The position numbers and the translations under genes were made by a program. A stretch of DNA of 64,000 bases from JAOEGB01 sp041262585 (lineage in GTDB: Bacteria; Actinomycetota; Actinomycetes; Streptosporangiales; Streptosporangiaceae), in the NCBI RefSeq assembly GCF_041262585.1, contig NZ_JBGCBZ010000021.1, forward strand, positions 72,670 to 136,669, in the 5' to 3' direction. Of this stretch, positions 34,043 to 42,186 are shown piece after piece; position 1 is the first letter of the stretch; each line of letters starts with the position of its first letter. The notes under the pieces were generated by a model that saw only the letters and a program-made list of their open reading frames with translations, did not search any database and had not been told where the DNA came from.

Positions 34043-36306
34043 CCGCCTGCGCGCACGGCGCCGGCGGCCTCCGAAATCTCCTCGTCGAGCCAGGGAGCGA
34101 TCGAGTCGCGCATGCGGGACACGAACCGCTCGCCCAACGGCGTCAGCGCCTTCGACTCGGCGAGTGTCTCGATCGCCTCAGCGGTCTGAACCCTCCAGTG
34201 CGCGAAATGGCTGCGCGCGGGTTCGGGGTCGATGTGCCGTCGCGTGCGCCAGAAGTCGGTCACGGCCAGATGGGCGTACGTTCCCTGCAGCAGGCCTTCC
34301 AGCGGCCGGAGATCCTCCCGCCAAGGCGCGTGAAACAGCCGGCGATCCGTCTCGTCGTAGAGATCGAACATGTCGAGCACCGCTCCGAGTTTCACGTGCT
34401 GGAACTCGTGAATGATGAGAAGCGCGAAGGTCGCCGGGTCGGGCGGGAGCGCCGTGGCCACCGCGCCGAAGGCATGCCGTGCGGCCGAGCTGACGTCACG
34501 GCCCGAGCCGGCCGCGGTGAGCGGCACGATGGTGGTCAACCCCGCGCCGAGGCCGGTGGCGTACGACGGGAAGTCCCGCTCGATCAACTGCCAGGCCTGG
34601 TCGAACGACTCCTCCCAGAGGGCCGCCTCCGCATCGGACAGGCGGGGCAGGGGACGCCACTGGTGGCAGTCGCGGTAGGGGTCGGAGTCCTCCAGCAGGA
34701 CCGAGAAGCCGCCGGAGGTGAGATGGCGGACCGGATGCCACGTGGCGGCCTGGCCGTCGAGCCGTACCCGGCCCTTCTCGATCACGAGAGTCGCCGCGGC
34801 GTCGCCCGGCACGCGCGCCAGCGTGCCGACCGTTGGCAGGTGGACGCACCCGTCCACGACCTCCACCTGGAGCCGCGCGTCCAGCCCCGCGCGGGCCGCG
34901 GCCGCCGCCGCCACGTTGGCGAGATAGGCCGGCCTGCCTCCGCCTTCCAGGCAGCCGATCGCCCACACGCGTATGTAAGGGTGAGCCAGCACGGCGTCGA
35001 GCAGTTCGGGGTGGTCTTCCTCGACCCGTGTGAGCAGGTCCCAGGCGCTCTCGCCGGCTGCTTTGGCGCGCACGGCCACGATCAGCGCCCGGCGCAGGCT
35101 CTGTTGCGACTCCATCAGGAGACCGACGTCGCGCGCTTCTCCGAAGCCGCCGGCGATCGCGTCGATGGCGTCATAGGGCAAGGCGTGCGCCCGCACCGTC
35201 TTCCCCTCCCGGACATGGACGATCAGCTTGAATAGATCCGCGCAGAAGACGCTGGGATTGTCGAAGGAGCCGGACCTGTACCTGTGGGTGTAGAGCCCGC
35301 CGCCGCAACTGGTCACCACCGGACACGTCCGGCACGCCGCGGCCAGGCTTTCCAGACCGCCCTGCCGGGCGCGGACTCCCGGATGAGCCGCCACCTCGTC
35401 CAGGGACTCGTTCGCGACGTGGTGCCCGGTGGCGGGGGCGCCGTCATGGACCACCTTCAGCGAGTCGACCAGCTCGTAGGAGCCGTCGGTCTCGATGACG
35501 ATCAAGGTGCTCGGTTCAAGGCCGATCGCCTCGGTCAGGCTGGCGCCGCCCCACGTGGTCGCGATGATCGAGTCGAACAGCCGTACGGCCACCGGCCGTC
35601 CGTCGGCCTCCCAGCGATCGAAGATCGTGATGAGCCAGTCCGCGTACGCCGTCGCGGAGGGCCGGGGAGGCGGGGCGTCCCAGGTGGCGTGGGGAAGGAG
35701 GAAGTCGATCCGAGGCGGCCGCAACGCCACCAGAGCCTCGTAGACGGCGATGGGATCATTGGCGACGTCGATGGTGCACAGCAGCCCGGCATACAGTTCC
35801 GGCCGCCGGCGCAGCCGTTCCACGGCGCGGACGGCCTGAGGATAGCTGCTTCGCCCGTTGGCGTATCGGCGATGCCTGTCGTTCGCCACGCGGTCGCCGT
35901 CCAGCGACACCCCTACGGTGATGCCCTGGGCGGCGAAGGTGTCGCAGAACCGGTCGTCCAGAAGTATCCCGTTCGTATGAATCCGCAGATCGACGTCACA
36001 TGACTCGCTGATGCGGCCACGCAACTCGGTGGCGACCTCCGCGAGGACGTCCGGCCCGGCGAGCAGTGGTTCCCCGCCGTGCATCACCACAACGATCTGC
36101 TTCAGGTCGTGTCGCCGTACATGCTCGGCGATGCGTTCCGCTGTCCGGATGATCGTGTCCGAAGACATCATCTTGGGGCGGCCCCGCCAGCTCTGGTCCG
36201 CATGTTCGTAGACGTAGCAATGATCGCAGGCGAGATCGCAACGGCTGTGAACCTTGAGCACGAACTGGCGAAATGGCAGGATCTCGCTCGCGCCGCCCCA
36301 CTCCAT
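34039..36306 (-). CDS. fxsB: FxsB radical SAM/SPASM cyclophane maturase fused to an HExxH domain
   Basis: A 755-residue fusion. The N-terminal radical SAM domain has the CxxxCxxC motif CDLACDHC at residues 23-30 and GGEPLLAGP. A SPASM auxiliary-cluster region follows (CRTCPVVTSCGGGLYTHRY, later VFCADLF). FxsB enzymes link the Phe and Ser of the C-terminal FxSxx motif into a three-residue cyclophane. The C-terminal half carries HEFQH at residues 633-637 in a domain related to HExxH-type peptide beta-hydroxylases; here both histidines and the glutamate are present, so it may be active. The ATG overlaps the stop of the precursor gene. Confidence 0.93.
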   Translation of the reverse strand: MEWGGASEILPFRQFVLKVHSRCDLACDHCYVYEHADQSWRGRPKMMSSDTIIRTAERIAEHVRRHDLKQIVVVMHGGEPLLAGPDVLAEVATELRGRISESCDVDLRIHTNGILLDDRFCDTFAAQGITVGVSLDGDRVANDRHRRYANGRSSYPQAVRAVERLRRRPELYAGLLCTIDVANDPIAVYEALVALRPPRIDFLLPHATWDAPPPRPSATAYADWLITIFDRWEADGRPVAVRLFDSIIATTWGGASLTEAIGLEPSTLIVIETDGSYELVDSLKVVHDGAPATGHHVANESLDEVAAHPGVRARQGGLESLAAACRTCPVVTSCGGGLYTHRYRSGSFDNPSVFCADLFKLIVHVREGKTVRAHALPYDAIDAIAGGFGEARDVGLLMESQQSLRRALIVAVRAKAAGESAWDLLTRVEEDHPELLDAVLAHPYIRVWAIGCLEGGGRPAYLANVAAAAAARAGLDARLQVEVVDGCVHLPTVGTLARVPGDAAATLVIEKGRVRLDGQAATWHPVRHLTSGGFSVLLEDSDPYRDCHQWRPLPRLSDAEAALWEESFDQAWQLIERDFPSYATGLGAGLTTIVPLTAAGSGRDVSSAARHAFGAVATALPPDPATFALLIIHEFQHVKLGAVLDMFDLYDETDRRLFHAPWREDLRPLEGLLQGTYAHLAVTDFWRTRRHIDPEPARSHFAHWRVQTAEAIETLAESKALTPLGERFVSRMRDSIAPWLDEEISEAAGAVRAGG

Positions 36307-36488
36307 CAGATGGAGGAGTTGAAGGCGGCCACCGCCACGCGGGTGACATCGGGTGACGCGGGCATCAGCCGCCGCAGCGTCGCCCCGAGTTCGACGTCGC
36401 CGTACGTCTTCATCTGTGCAAGCGGGACATGCTGAAGGTCTCTGACCTCAGATGCGATTTGCGCCGATGTGTCTTCGGTAGTGTTCAT
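36306..36488 (-). CDS. fxsA: FxSxx-COOH RiPP precursor (tail FNSSI)
   Basis: A 60-residue peptide starting MNTTEDTSAQIASEV and ending AAFNSSI, so it has Phe-x-Ser followed by two residues at the very C-terminus, as the FxSxx-COOH family requires. The leader contains LQHVPLAQM and ATLRRLMP. ATG 36488 is chosen because the longer frame to 36593 adds residues without character. Its stop overlaps the fxsB start. FxsB is expected to cross-link Phe56 with Ser58. Confidence 0.9.
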   Translation of the reverse strand: MNTTEDTSAQIASEVRDLQHVPLAQMKTYGDVELGATLRRLMPASPDVTRVAVAAFNSSI

Positions 36489-36720
36489 GGTTCGTTCCAA
36501 TGGTAAAAGGAGAATCGGACCGCGTGCGGTAACAATGCGTGATCGTAGTCCCTTCGGGAAGCAGAGTGAAAGCCCTGTGGCCGCACAGTTCAATGGCTTC
36601 CGGGGCCGTACGCCGGGTCCGTGCGGGTCCCCGCTGTCCTAGCGTCGCCCATGGACCTCATGGCTGGTAAGCGGCACGCCGTAAAGGTTTTTTTGCGCTG
36701 GGCGGCTCGACGATCATCTT

Positions 36721-36927
36721 TCAGATGGACGACTGAAAGGCGGACACGTTTGCCGCCGTCTCGTCCTCGGCTGCCGAGGTCACGCGCCGGAGCAGGGCGG
36801 CGACTTCCGCATGGCGCACCTCAATGAGGCGGAGGGGAACGTCGTGGAGTTTCGGGACACCTGATGACAGTTCTATGCATTCGTCCGAAATTCCCGAGAA
36901 TCGTATGACTGCACCGTCTTGTGCCAT
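36721..36927 (-). CDS. fxsA: Second FxSxx-COOH RiPP precursor (tail FQSSI)
   Basis: A 68-residue peptide starting MAQDGAVIRFSG and ending SAFQSSI. Its leader shares the elements DVPL and LLRRV with the other precursor (HVPL and TLRRL), which supports recognition by the same maturase. It lies first in the operon, 232 bases ahead of the second precursor gene, in an AT-rich promoter zone (about 36930-36990). Two precursors for one FxsB suggest two products or a duplicated signal. Confidence 0.85.
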   Translation of the reverse strand: MAQDGAVIRFSGISDECIELSSGVPKLHDVPLRLIEVRHAEVAALLRRVTSAAEDETAANVSAFQSSI

Positions 36928-37014
36928 AGATACTTACTGTGAGTTATTGGCCTATAAATGTCCAGTATCAGGGTGAGAAACTATGATTTCCCGATCAGCC
37001 GATCGGCGCGGCGA

Positions 37015-37941
37015 TCAGCTGTGGGCCTTCCACCACGCGGCGTGTTCTCGAGAGATGACGTCCTCGGCCTCTTCGACGAACCGCGCCCACTCCTCCTCGG
37101 TGGAGGGCCATTCCGCCCGCGAGATGATGTCGCCGAGCTCCAGCGCGGCGACGGAGTACGTCGTGGCGAGTTGCCGGTGCTGCCGGGTCTGCATCCAGGC
37201 GATCCCGGCCGCACCGACCGCGCCCACGATGCCGGGGAGGTCCAGGTTGAGCACCTGGGCGCCGTTCAGCACGGCGGTAACCAGGCCGAGCGCTTCCAGC
37301 GCCGCCAGGGCCACCGACCATCGCGACGCCCGCCGTTCGTTGTCCGTCGCCTTGGCCCGGTACCACGCGCGCTGGTCGTCGACGCGGCCCGACATGTAGT
37401 GCCGCTTGCGTTCCTCCAGGGAGGAGGCCCGAAGCCGCCGCATCGCCGAGGTGAGCTGGGCGTCGCCGTCCGACAGGGGGATGGGCGCGAAATTGTGCAG
37501 CTCGCGGGCGATGGCGGTGAAACGCCGCAGGAGCAGCAGGTCCGCGCTGTGCTCGTCGTGCTCACGGCGGCCGAACGGTGTGCCGCCCACGACATAGCGC
37601 CACGTCAGCGACTTCGCGGATTCGGCCGCCGCCCTCGCTTCCGACCACTGGCGGTCGGGCATGGCGGTCAGCAGGTAGACCTCGGTGACGAGCGCCGCCG
37701 CCAGCGCGGCCGCGGCCAGCACGGCGGCGGTGTCGATCTTGGCGATGTCGAGGCTGAACGCGCCGAACGTCGCGGCGACGACCAGGCACGTCAGGCGGAG
37801 CCCCGTCGTGGCGAGGAGCCTCCGCTGGCCTGCCACGGCGCTTCGGTCGGCGGCACGGAACAGCGCCGGAAACTCGTCCTCGGCAAGTGTCTCCACATGT
37901 CGAGGGGAAAGGCGATGCGGTGGGGTGTCAAGGCCCGCCAT
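37015..37941 (-). CDS. SLATT (DUF4231-like) membrane protein
   Basis: A 308-residue protein with two pairs of transmembrane helices: LRLTCLVVAATFGAFSL and LAAAALAAALVTEVYLLTA near residues 45-95, and LALEALGLVTAV-like and IVGAVGAAGIAWMQ segments near 225-265, separated by a long helical cytosolic part. This is the SLATT layout, predicted to form pores in nucleotide-activated conflict systems. ATG 37941 is 14 bases inside the 3' end of the SLOG gene, so the two are co-translated. The 3' end is 88 bases from the start of the fxs operon on the same strand. Confidence 0.78.
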   Translation of the reverse strand: MAGLDTPPHRLSPRHVETLAEDEFPALFRAADRSAVAGQRRLLATTGLRLTCLVVAATFGAFSLDIAKIDTAAVLAAAALAAALVTEVYLLTAMPDRQWSEARAAAESAKSLTWRYVVGGTPFGRREHDEHSADLLLLRRFTAIARELHNFAPIPLSDGDAQLTSAMRRLRASSLEERKRHYMSGRVDDQRAWYRAKATDNERRASRWSVALAALEALGLVTAVLNGAQVLNLDLPGIVGAVGAAGIAWMQTRQHRQLATTYSVAALELGDIISRAEWPSTEEEWARFVEEAEDVISREHAAWWKAHS

Positions 37942-38422
37942 ACCGGGCGGCGCCCTCAGGCCACAGGACCCGGACCTCGATCGAGCGCCGCCGCGCGTCG
38001 CTGACGACCTCGGCCGTGCCGCCCGTGCCCTGCGCCGGCCTGCCGTCCCACACGGCCAGCAGCAGGTCCACGCCCGACAGAAGTGTCTCGTTGGCCGCCT
38101 GATACGTCGCCGGTGTCGGTGTGTCGTAGGGCAGCCGCACGACGTTGCGCGCCCGGCCCAGGAGCCGGACGAACTCTGCCCGGTGATCGGCGGGCAGGAC
38201 GCATCCGTAGCGGCGCGCCGGGACGATCGCCTCCAGTTCGCCGCCCAGTTCGAGGACGGCGTCGGCGAAGATCTGGTCCGCGCCGGGAGCCAGGCAGGAC
38301 ACCCCCACGATGGCCGGGGCGTGCTCCGCGAGCGCTCTCTGGATCGCCGAGCCGACCAGATCAATGGTCGCCGGAGTCAGGTCTCGATGCCCGGTGACGG
38401 CCACGCGGAGCCCTTGGTGCAT
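37928..38422 (-). CDS. SLOG domain nucleotide-sensing protein
   Basis: A 164-residue Rossmann-type protein with SLOG signatures: VAVTGHRDLTP at residues 7-17, SCLAPGADQIFADAVLELGG in the middle, and LLLAVWDGRPAQGTGGTAEV near the end, where the glycine-rich loop should hold a nucleotide ligand. SLOG proteins are predicted to bind or make NAD-derived or similar nucleotides and to trigger paired effectors such as SLATT pores. The gene overlaps the SLATT gene by 14 bases. The defence role is predicted for the family, not shown here. Confidence 0.78.
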   Translation of the reverse strand: MHQGLRVAVTGHRDLTPATIDLVGSAIQRALAEHAPAIVGVSCLAPGADQIFADAVLELGGELEAIVPARRYGCVLPADHRAEFVRLLGRARNVVRLPYDTPTPATYQAANETLLSGVDLLLAVWDGRPAQGTGGTAEVVSDARRRSIEVRVLWPEGAARYGGP

Positions 38423-38446
38423 GGGTTCCCCCCTCCGCGGGAGGTT

Positions 38447-39754
38447 CTACCCATCCGCCGCTTCCCGTGCACCGGCGGGATGCGGGAGGAGCAGCCGGTT
38501 GAGGACGCGGACGCCGAACTCCAGGCCCTCCACCGGGACCCGCTCGTCCACGCCGTGGAACATGCCGAAATAGTCGAGGTCCGGCGGCAGCATGAGGGGC
38601 GCGAAGCCGTAGCCCCTGATCCCGATGCGGGCGAACGACTTGGCGTCGGTCCCTCCCGTCATGATGTACGGCACGGGCCGCCCGGCGGGGTCCTCGGCGA
38701 GCAGCGCGGCGGTCAGCTCGTCGAACAGGCCGTCGGCGGGGGAGGAGACGCCCTCCTCGAAGCTCACGAACTCGCGGGTGACCTTGGGGCCGAGCAGCCG
38801 GTCGACGGTTTCGAGGAACTCCTCGCGGAGCCCGGGGAGAAACCGGCCGTCCACGTGGGCCTGGGCCGTGCCGGGGATGACGTTGACCTTGTAGCCGGCG
38901 TCCAGCATGGTCGGGTTGGCCGAGTTGCGCAGCACGCCCTTGAACAGGGTGCCGGCCCGGGGGAGCCGCGTGATCTCCTCGTCCAGCCGGTCGAGGTCGA
39001 TGGGCGTGCCGAGGGCCCGGGACAGCTCGTCGATCAGCCGCGCCACCCCCGGCGTCAGCCGTACCGGCCACTTGTAGTCGGCGAGCCGGGCGACCGCGCG
39101 GGCGAGCTCGGCGACGGGGTTGTCCACGGCGGGCTTGGAGCCGTGCTGCGCGACGCCCCTGGCGGTGAGGCGCATCCAGGCCGTCCCGCGCTCCCCGACG
39201 GCGACCGGATAGAGCCGGACGCCGCGGTCCTGCCAGCTGAAGCCGCCCGACTCGCTGATGGCCTCAGAACACCCCTCGAAGAGGTCGCGGTGCCGCTCGA
39301 CGGCGTGGCCCGCGCCGTACTCGCCGGTGGCCTCCTCGTCGGCGAGGAACGCGAGCACGACGTCGCGCTTGGGCCGCAGGCCCTGCCGGGCCCAGTTCAG
39401 GGTCGTGGCGAGGGTCATGGCCAGCGTGCCCTTCATGTCCACGGCGCCGCGGCCGTGCACGCAGCCGCCGGAGATCTCTCCGGAGAAGGGATGCGTGCGC
39501 CACTCCGAGGGGTCGGCGGGCACGACGTCGAGATGGCCGTGGATGAGCAGCGCGTCGCCGCCGTCGCCCGGGATGCGCGCCACCACGCTGGTGCGGCGCG
39601 GCGCCGACTCGAAGACGACGGGCTCGATGCCCGCCTCGTCGAGCAGCCCGGCCACGTACTCCGCGGCCCGCCGTTCGCCCGGACCGTCCCCGGTCCCGTC
39701 GTTGGTGGTGTCGATCCTCAGCAACTCCGAGCAGATCGTCGCCGCATCCGTCAT
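38447..39754 (-). CDS. M20 family metallopeptidase (carboxypeptidase/deacylase)
   Basis: A 435-residue di-zinc hydrolase of the M20 family. The first metal motif HGHLDVVPAD, then GRGAVDMKGTLAM and FLADEEATGEYGA carry the metal ligands and catalytic glutamate; the last ligand histidine is in MFHGVDERVP. These enzymes cleave peptide or acyl-amino bonds. It overlaps the upstream S9 peptidase gene by 4 bases, so the two probably act in one peptide-breakdown step. Confidence 0.9.
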   Translation of the reverse strand: MTDAATICSELLRIDTTNDGTGDGPGERRAAEYVAGLLDEAGIEPVVFESAPRRTSVVARIPGDGGDALLIHGHLDVVPADPSEWRTHPFSGEISGGCVHGRGAVDMKGTLAMTLATTLNWARQGLRPKRDVVLAFLADEEATGEYGAGHAVERHRDLFEGCSEAISESGGFSWQDRGVRLYPVAVGERGTAWMRLTARGVAQHGSKPAVDNPVAELARAVARLADYKWPVRLTPGVARLIDELSRALGTPIDLDRLDEEITRLPRAGTLFKGVLRNSANPTMLDAGYKVNVIPGTAQAHVDGRFLPGLREEFLETVDRLLGPKVTREFVSFEEGVSSPADGLFDELTAALLAEDPAGRPVPYIMTGGTDAKSFARIGIRGYGFAPLMLPPDLDYFGMFHGVDERVPVEGLEFGVRVLNRLLLPHPAGAREAADG

Positions 39755-41670
39755 GCGCTGCCTTCCAGACCTTCCAGGGCGAGTGGTGGCACTTCCGGCG
39801 TCGGAAAGCCGAAGATCAGGCCGTAGAAGGCCAGCTCCGTCTCAAGGACGGTGACGATGGTCTCCTCGCGCCGCCATCCGTGCTGTTCCCCGGGGAAGGT
39901 GAGATACGCCCAGCGGCCGCCGTGCCGCTCCAGCGCGGCGGCGAACCGCTCCGACTGCGACGGGTCCACGACCTTGTCCTCCAGGCCGTGCATGAGCAGG
40001 GCGGGGCCGGACGCGCCGGCGGCGTGCAGCTCGGGGGAGCGGTCGAGGTAGCGCTGCCGGGTCTCGGGGAGGGGGCCGATCAGCCCGTCGAGGTAGCGGG
40101 ACTCGAAGTCGTGGGTCTCGGCCGCCCAGCCCTCCGGGTCGGAGATCCCGTAGTGCGCGACCGCGCCGCAGAACACGCCGCTGCGCACGAGCGCGGCCAT
40201 CGACGTCCATCCGCCCGCGCTGCCGCCCCGGATGGCCACCTTCTCCGCCCGCCCGCTCTCGACGAGCCACCGGGCGACCGTCTCGCTGTCCTTGACGTCC
40301 ACGACCCCCCAGTTGTGCCGGAGCCGCTCGCGGTAGGCCCTGCCGTACCCGGTGGAGCCGCCGTAGTTCACCTTGGCCACGCCGATGCCCCTGCTGGTGA
40401 AGTAGGCCGCCTCCAGGTCGAGGACCGGCGCGACCGACCCCGTGGGGCCGCCGTGCACGAAGACGACGTACGGCGAGGGCCCTCCGCCGGGTGGCGCGTA
40501 GAGATGGGCGTGGACGCCGTCGATCGTCACCGGCTCGGGCGTGGGCAGCAGCTCGGCCGGCGGCAGCGGCTTCTCCGGCGACAGTACGGCCCGCTCGCCC
40601 GTCTCCAGGTCGATCCGCACCACTTCGTACGGCTTGTACGGCGAGGCCGCTACGCCCACGACGTGGGTGCCGTCGGCGGAGAGGGTGGGCGCCCAGGCCG
40701 TGTAGCCGTCGCCGATGTCCCTCATCGGAGAGCCTGGGGCGTCTATCGGGGAACCTGGGGCGTCGAGCACGCCGAGGCGCCGCTCGTCGGCCGTGCCGTA
40801 CGTCGCGACGATCCTCTCGCCCGCCAGGGCGAAGAAGACGCTGCCGAGCTTCCAGGTGGCGTCGCCGAACTCCAGGGGCAGCGGCGTCAGGTCGCGGGTC
40901 GCGCTGTCCAGTTCGACGCCGTCCAGTTCGATGAGGTGGATGTTCCACCAGCCGGTCGGGTCGGTCACAGCGTAGAGGCCGTCCGCGTCGCGCCACTCGG
41001 CCTGGACGGTGGACGCGCCGCCGAGCAGGACGCGGTGGGGGCCGCCCTCGATCGGGGCGACGCACAGCTCGGTGGCGTCCCACGGCATGTCCGGATGGTT
41101 CCAGCCGATCCAGGCGATCTGCCGCCCGTCCGGCGATATACGCGGATTCATCAGGAAATGGTGGGAGTTGATCACGCTGCGGAGCGGGGAACCGTCGAGC
41201 GGCACCGCGACGATGTCCCTCCGCACGTCCCGCGCGGTGCCGGTCTCCCGGACGCACCACACCTCGTCGCCGTGGACGACCAGGTCGCCGTAGCGGGCCG
41301 GGCCCTCGGGGGTCAGCGGCGCCGGTTCCGCGCCGGGGGAGCAGACGTAGACGCGCCCGTCGGCCCAGTTGGTGAAGACGAGCCGCCCCCGGTGGGCCCG
41401 CCACGACCGCCCGCCGTACTCGATGACCCGGTTCCTGGCGTTCCACCCCTGGGGCAGAACGTCCTCGACGGTGCCGGCCGCCGTCCTCCGCACGACGCAG
41501 CGGCGGCCGCCCTCGTGAGGCCGCGGCTCGTCCCACCAAACCTCGTCACCCGAGTCGCCCGAGATCTCCACCCATTGCGGGCGGTCGGTCACGCGAGCGA
41601 CGTCAGAGGCCTGAATAGAGGCCTGAAAAGAGGCCTGAATAGAGGCCTGAAAAGAGGGCTGAATCGACAT
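39751..41670 (-). CDS. S9 family prolyl oligopeptidase-like peptidase
   Basis: A 639-residue protein: an N-terminal beta-propeller (repeated strands such as YGGRSWRAHRGRLVFTNWA and RISPDGRQIAWIGWN) and a C-terminal alpha/beta-hydrolase domain with the oxyanion segment HGGPTGS, nucleophile GGSAGGW, acid in MHGLEDKVVDP and histidine in GEQHGW. It trims short peptides in the cytosol. ATG 41670 opens with five SIQA/SFQA repeats from a 12-bp tandem repeat; GTG 41592, just after the repeats (VTDRPQWVEI), is an alternative start giving 613 residues. It overlaps the M20 gene. Confidence 0.9.
   Translation of the reverse strand: MSIQPSFQASIQASFQASIQASDVARVTDRPQWVEISGDSGDEVWWDEPRPHEGGRRCVVRRTAAGTVEDVLPQGWNARNRVIEYGGRSWRAHRGRLVFTNWADGRVYVCSPGAEPAPLTPEGPARYGDLVVHGDEVWCVRETGTARDVRRDIVAVPLDGSPLRSVINSHHFLMNPRISPDGRQIAWIGWNHPDMPWDATELCVAPIEGGPHRVLLGGASTVQAEWRDADGLYAVTDPTGWWNIHLIELDGVELDSATRDLTPLPLEFGDATWKLGSVFFALAGERIVATYGTADERRLGVLDAPGSPIDAPGSPMRDIGDGYTAWAPTLSADGTHVVGVAASPYKPYEVVRIDLETGERAVLSPEKPLPPAELLPTPEPVTIDGVHAHLYAPPGGGPSPYVVFVHGGPTGSVAPVLDLEAAYFTSRGIGVAKVNYGGSTGYGRAYRERLRHNWGVVDVKDSETVARWLVESGRAEKVAIRGGSAGGWTSMAALVRSGVFCGAVAHYGISDPEGWAAETHDFESRYLDGLIGPLPETRQRYLDRSPELHAAGASGPALLMHGLEDKVVDPSQSERFAAALERHGGRWAYLTFPGEQHGWRREETIVTVLETELAFYGLIFGFPTPEVPPLALEGLEGSA
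41605..41664 (-). repeat. 12-bp tandem repeat (five units) at the S9 peptidase N-terminus
   Basis: AGAGGCCTGAAT and AGAGGCCTGAAA alternate over five units on the plus strand. In the peptidase frame they encode Ser-Ile/Phe-Gln-Ala. The alternation means the older unit was probably 24 bp. Whether it is translated depends on which start is used. Confidence 0.85.
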
Positions 41671-41823
41671 TGGTTTCCCCCCGGAGCCCTGTTGCAGGCC
41701 GTGCCCGACCCCGTCAGTCCACCGCTGGTCCACGGCTCGTCCACCGTTGGTCCACCGCCCATCGTAGGTGACGCCGGGCCGCGTCCTCCCCGGGGTTTGG
41801 GCTGCCGGTTTCATGAGCGGGAC

Positions 41824-42132
41824 TTAGGCGCCGAGCCCACGAGCTGCCGGATCAACGACGTGAACTGCGACGGATCGCCGGACGCGCCGCCCGGAGCGCC
41901 GGGCAACCTGGTGGCGAGCGTGCCGGGCTGCACCGTCCGACACGACGAGCAGGCGGTCGCCACCTACTGCTTCACCGGGAACGGCGGGCAGTGGTGGACC
42001 TTCGACGACACCTGGTCCATCGGCAAGAAGGCCGCCTGGCCGCGGAGCAAGAACCTGCTCGGGGCCATGATCTGGGAGATGTCCGGAGGCACCGGCACCC
42101 TCACCACCGCCCTGGACACCGCGCTCAAGTAA
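41824..42132 (+). pseudogene. C-terminal relic of a GH18 chitinase
   Basis: The plus-strand frame ends with GGQWWTFDDTWSIGKKAAW, then SKNLLGAMIWEMSGGTGT, which matches the last strand and helix of family 18 chitinases (the Asp-Asp substrate-side loop and the barrel-closing GAMIWELSGD-like strand). The catalytic DxxDxDxE part is missing and no start codon or ribosome site fits. The frame runs on upstream only as antisense of the S9 peptidase. A 3' fragment left by deletion is the best explanation. Confidence 0.72.
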
Positions 42133-42144
42133 CTCTGGGATGAG

Positions 42145-42178
42145 CGGCCCCCCGGCGATCATTCCCGCCGGGGGGCCG
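42145..42178. terminator. Strong bidirectional terminator hairpin
   Basis: A 13-bp perfect stem (arms CGGCCCCCCGGCG and CGCCGGGGGGCCG) with an 8-base loop lies between the chitinase relic and the convergent AAA gene. There is no long T-run, as is usual in very GC-rich genomes. Confidence 0.75.
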
Positions 42179-42186
42179 GCTCCCGT

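Noticed and set aside
39880..42132. Open frame of 750 codons on the plus strand
   Set aside because: Nearly all of it is antisense to the S9 peptidase; only the last 100 codons carry a real signal, the GH18 relic.
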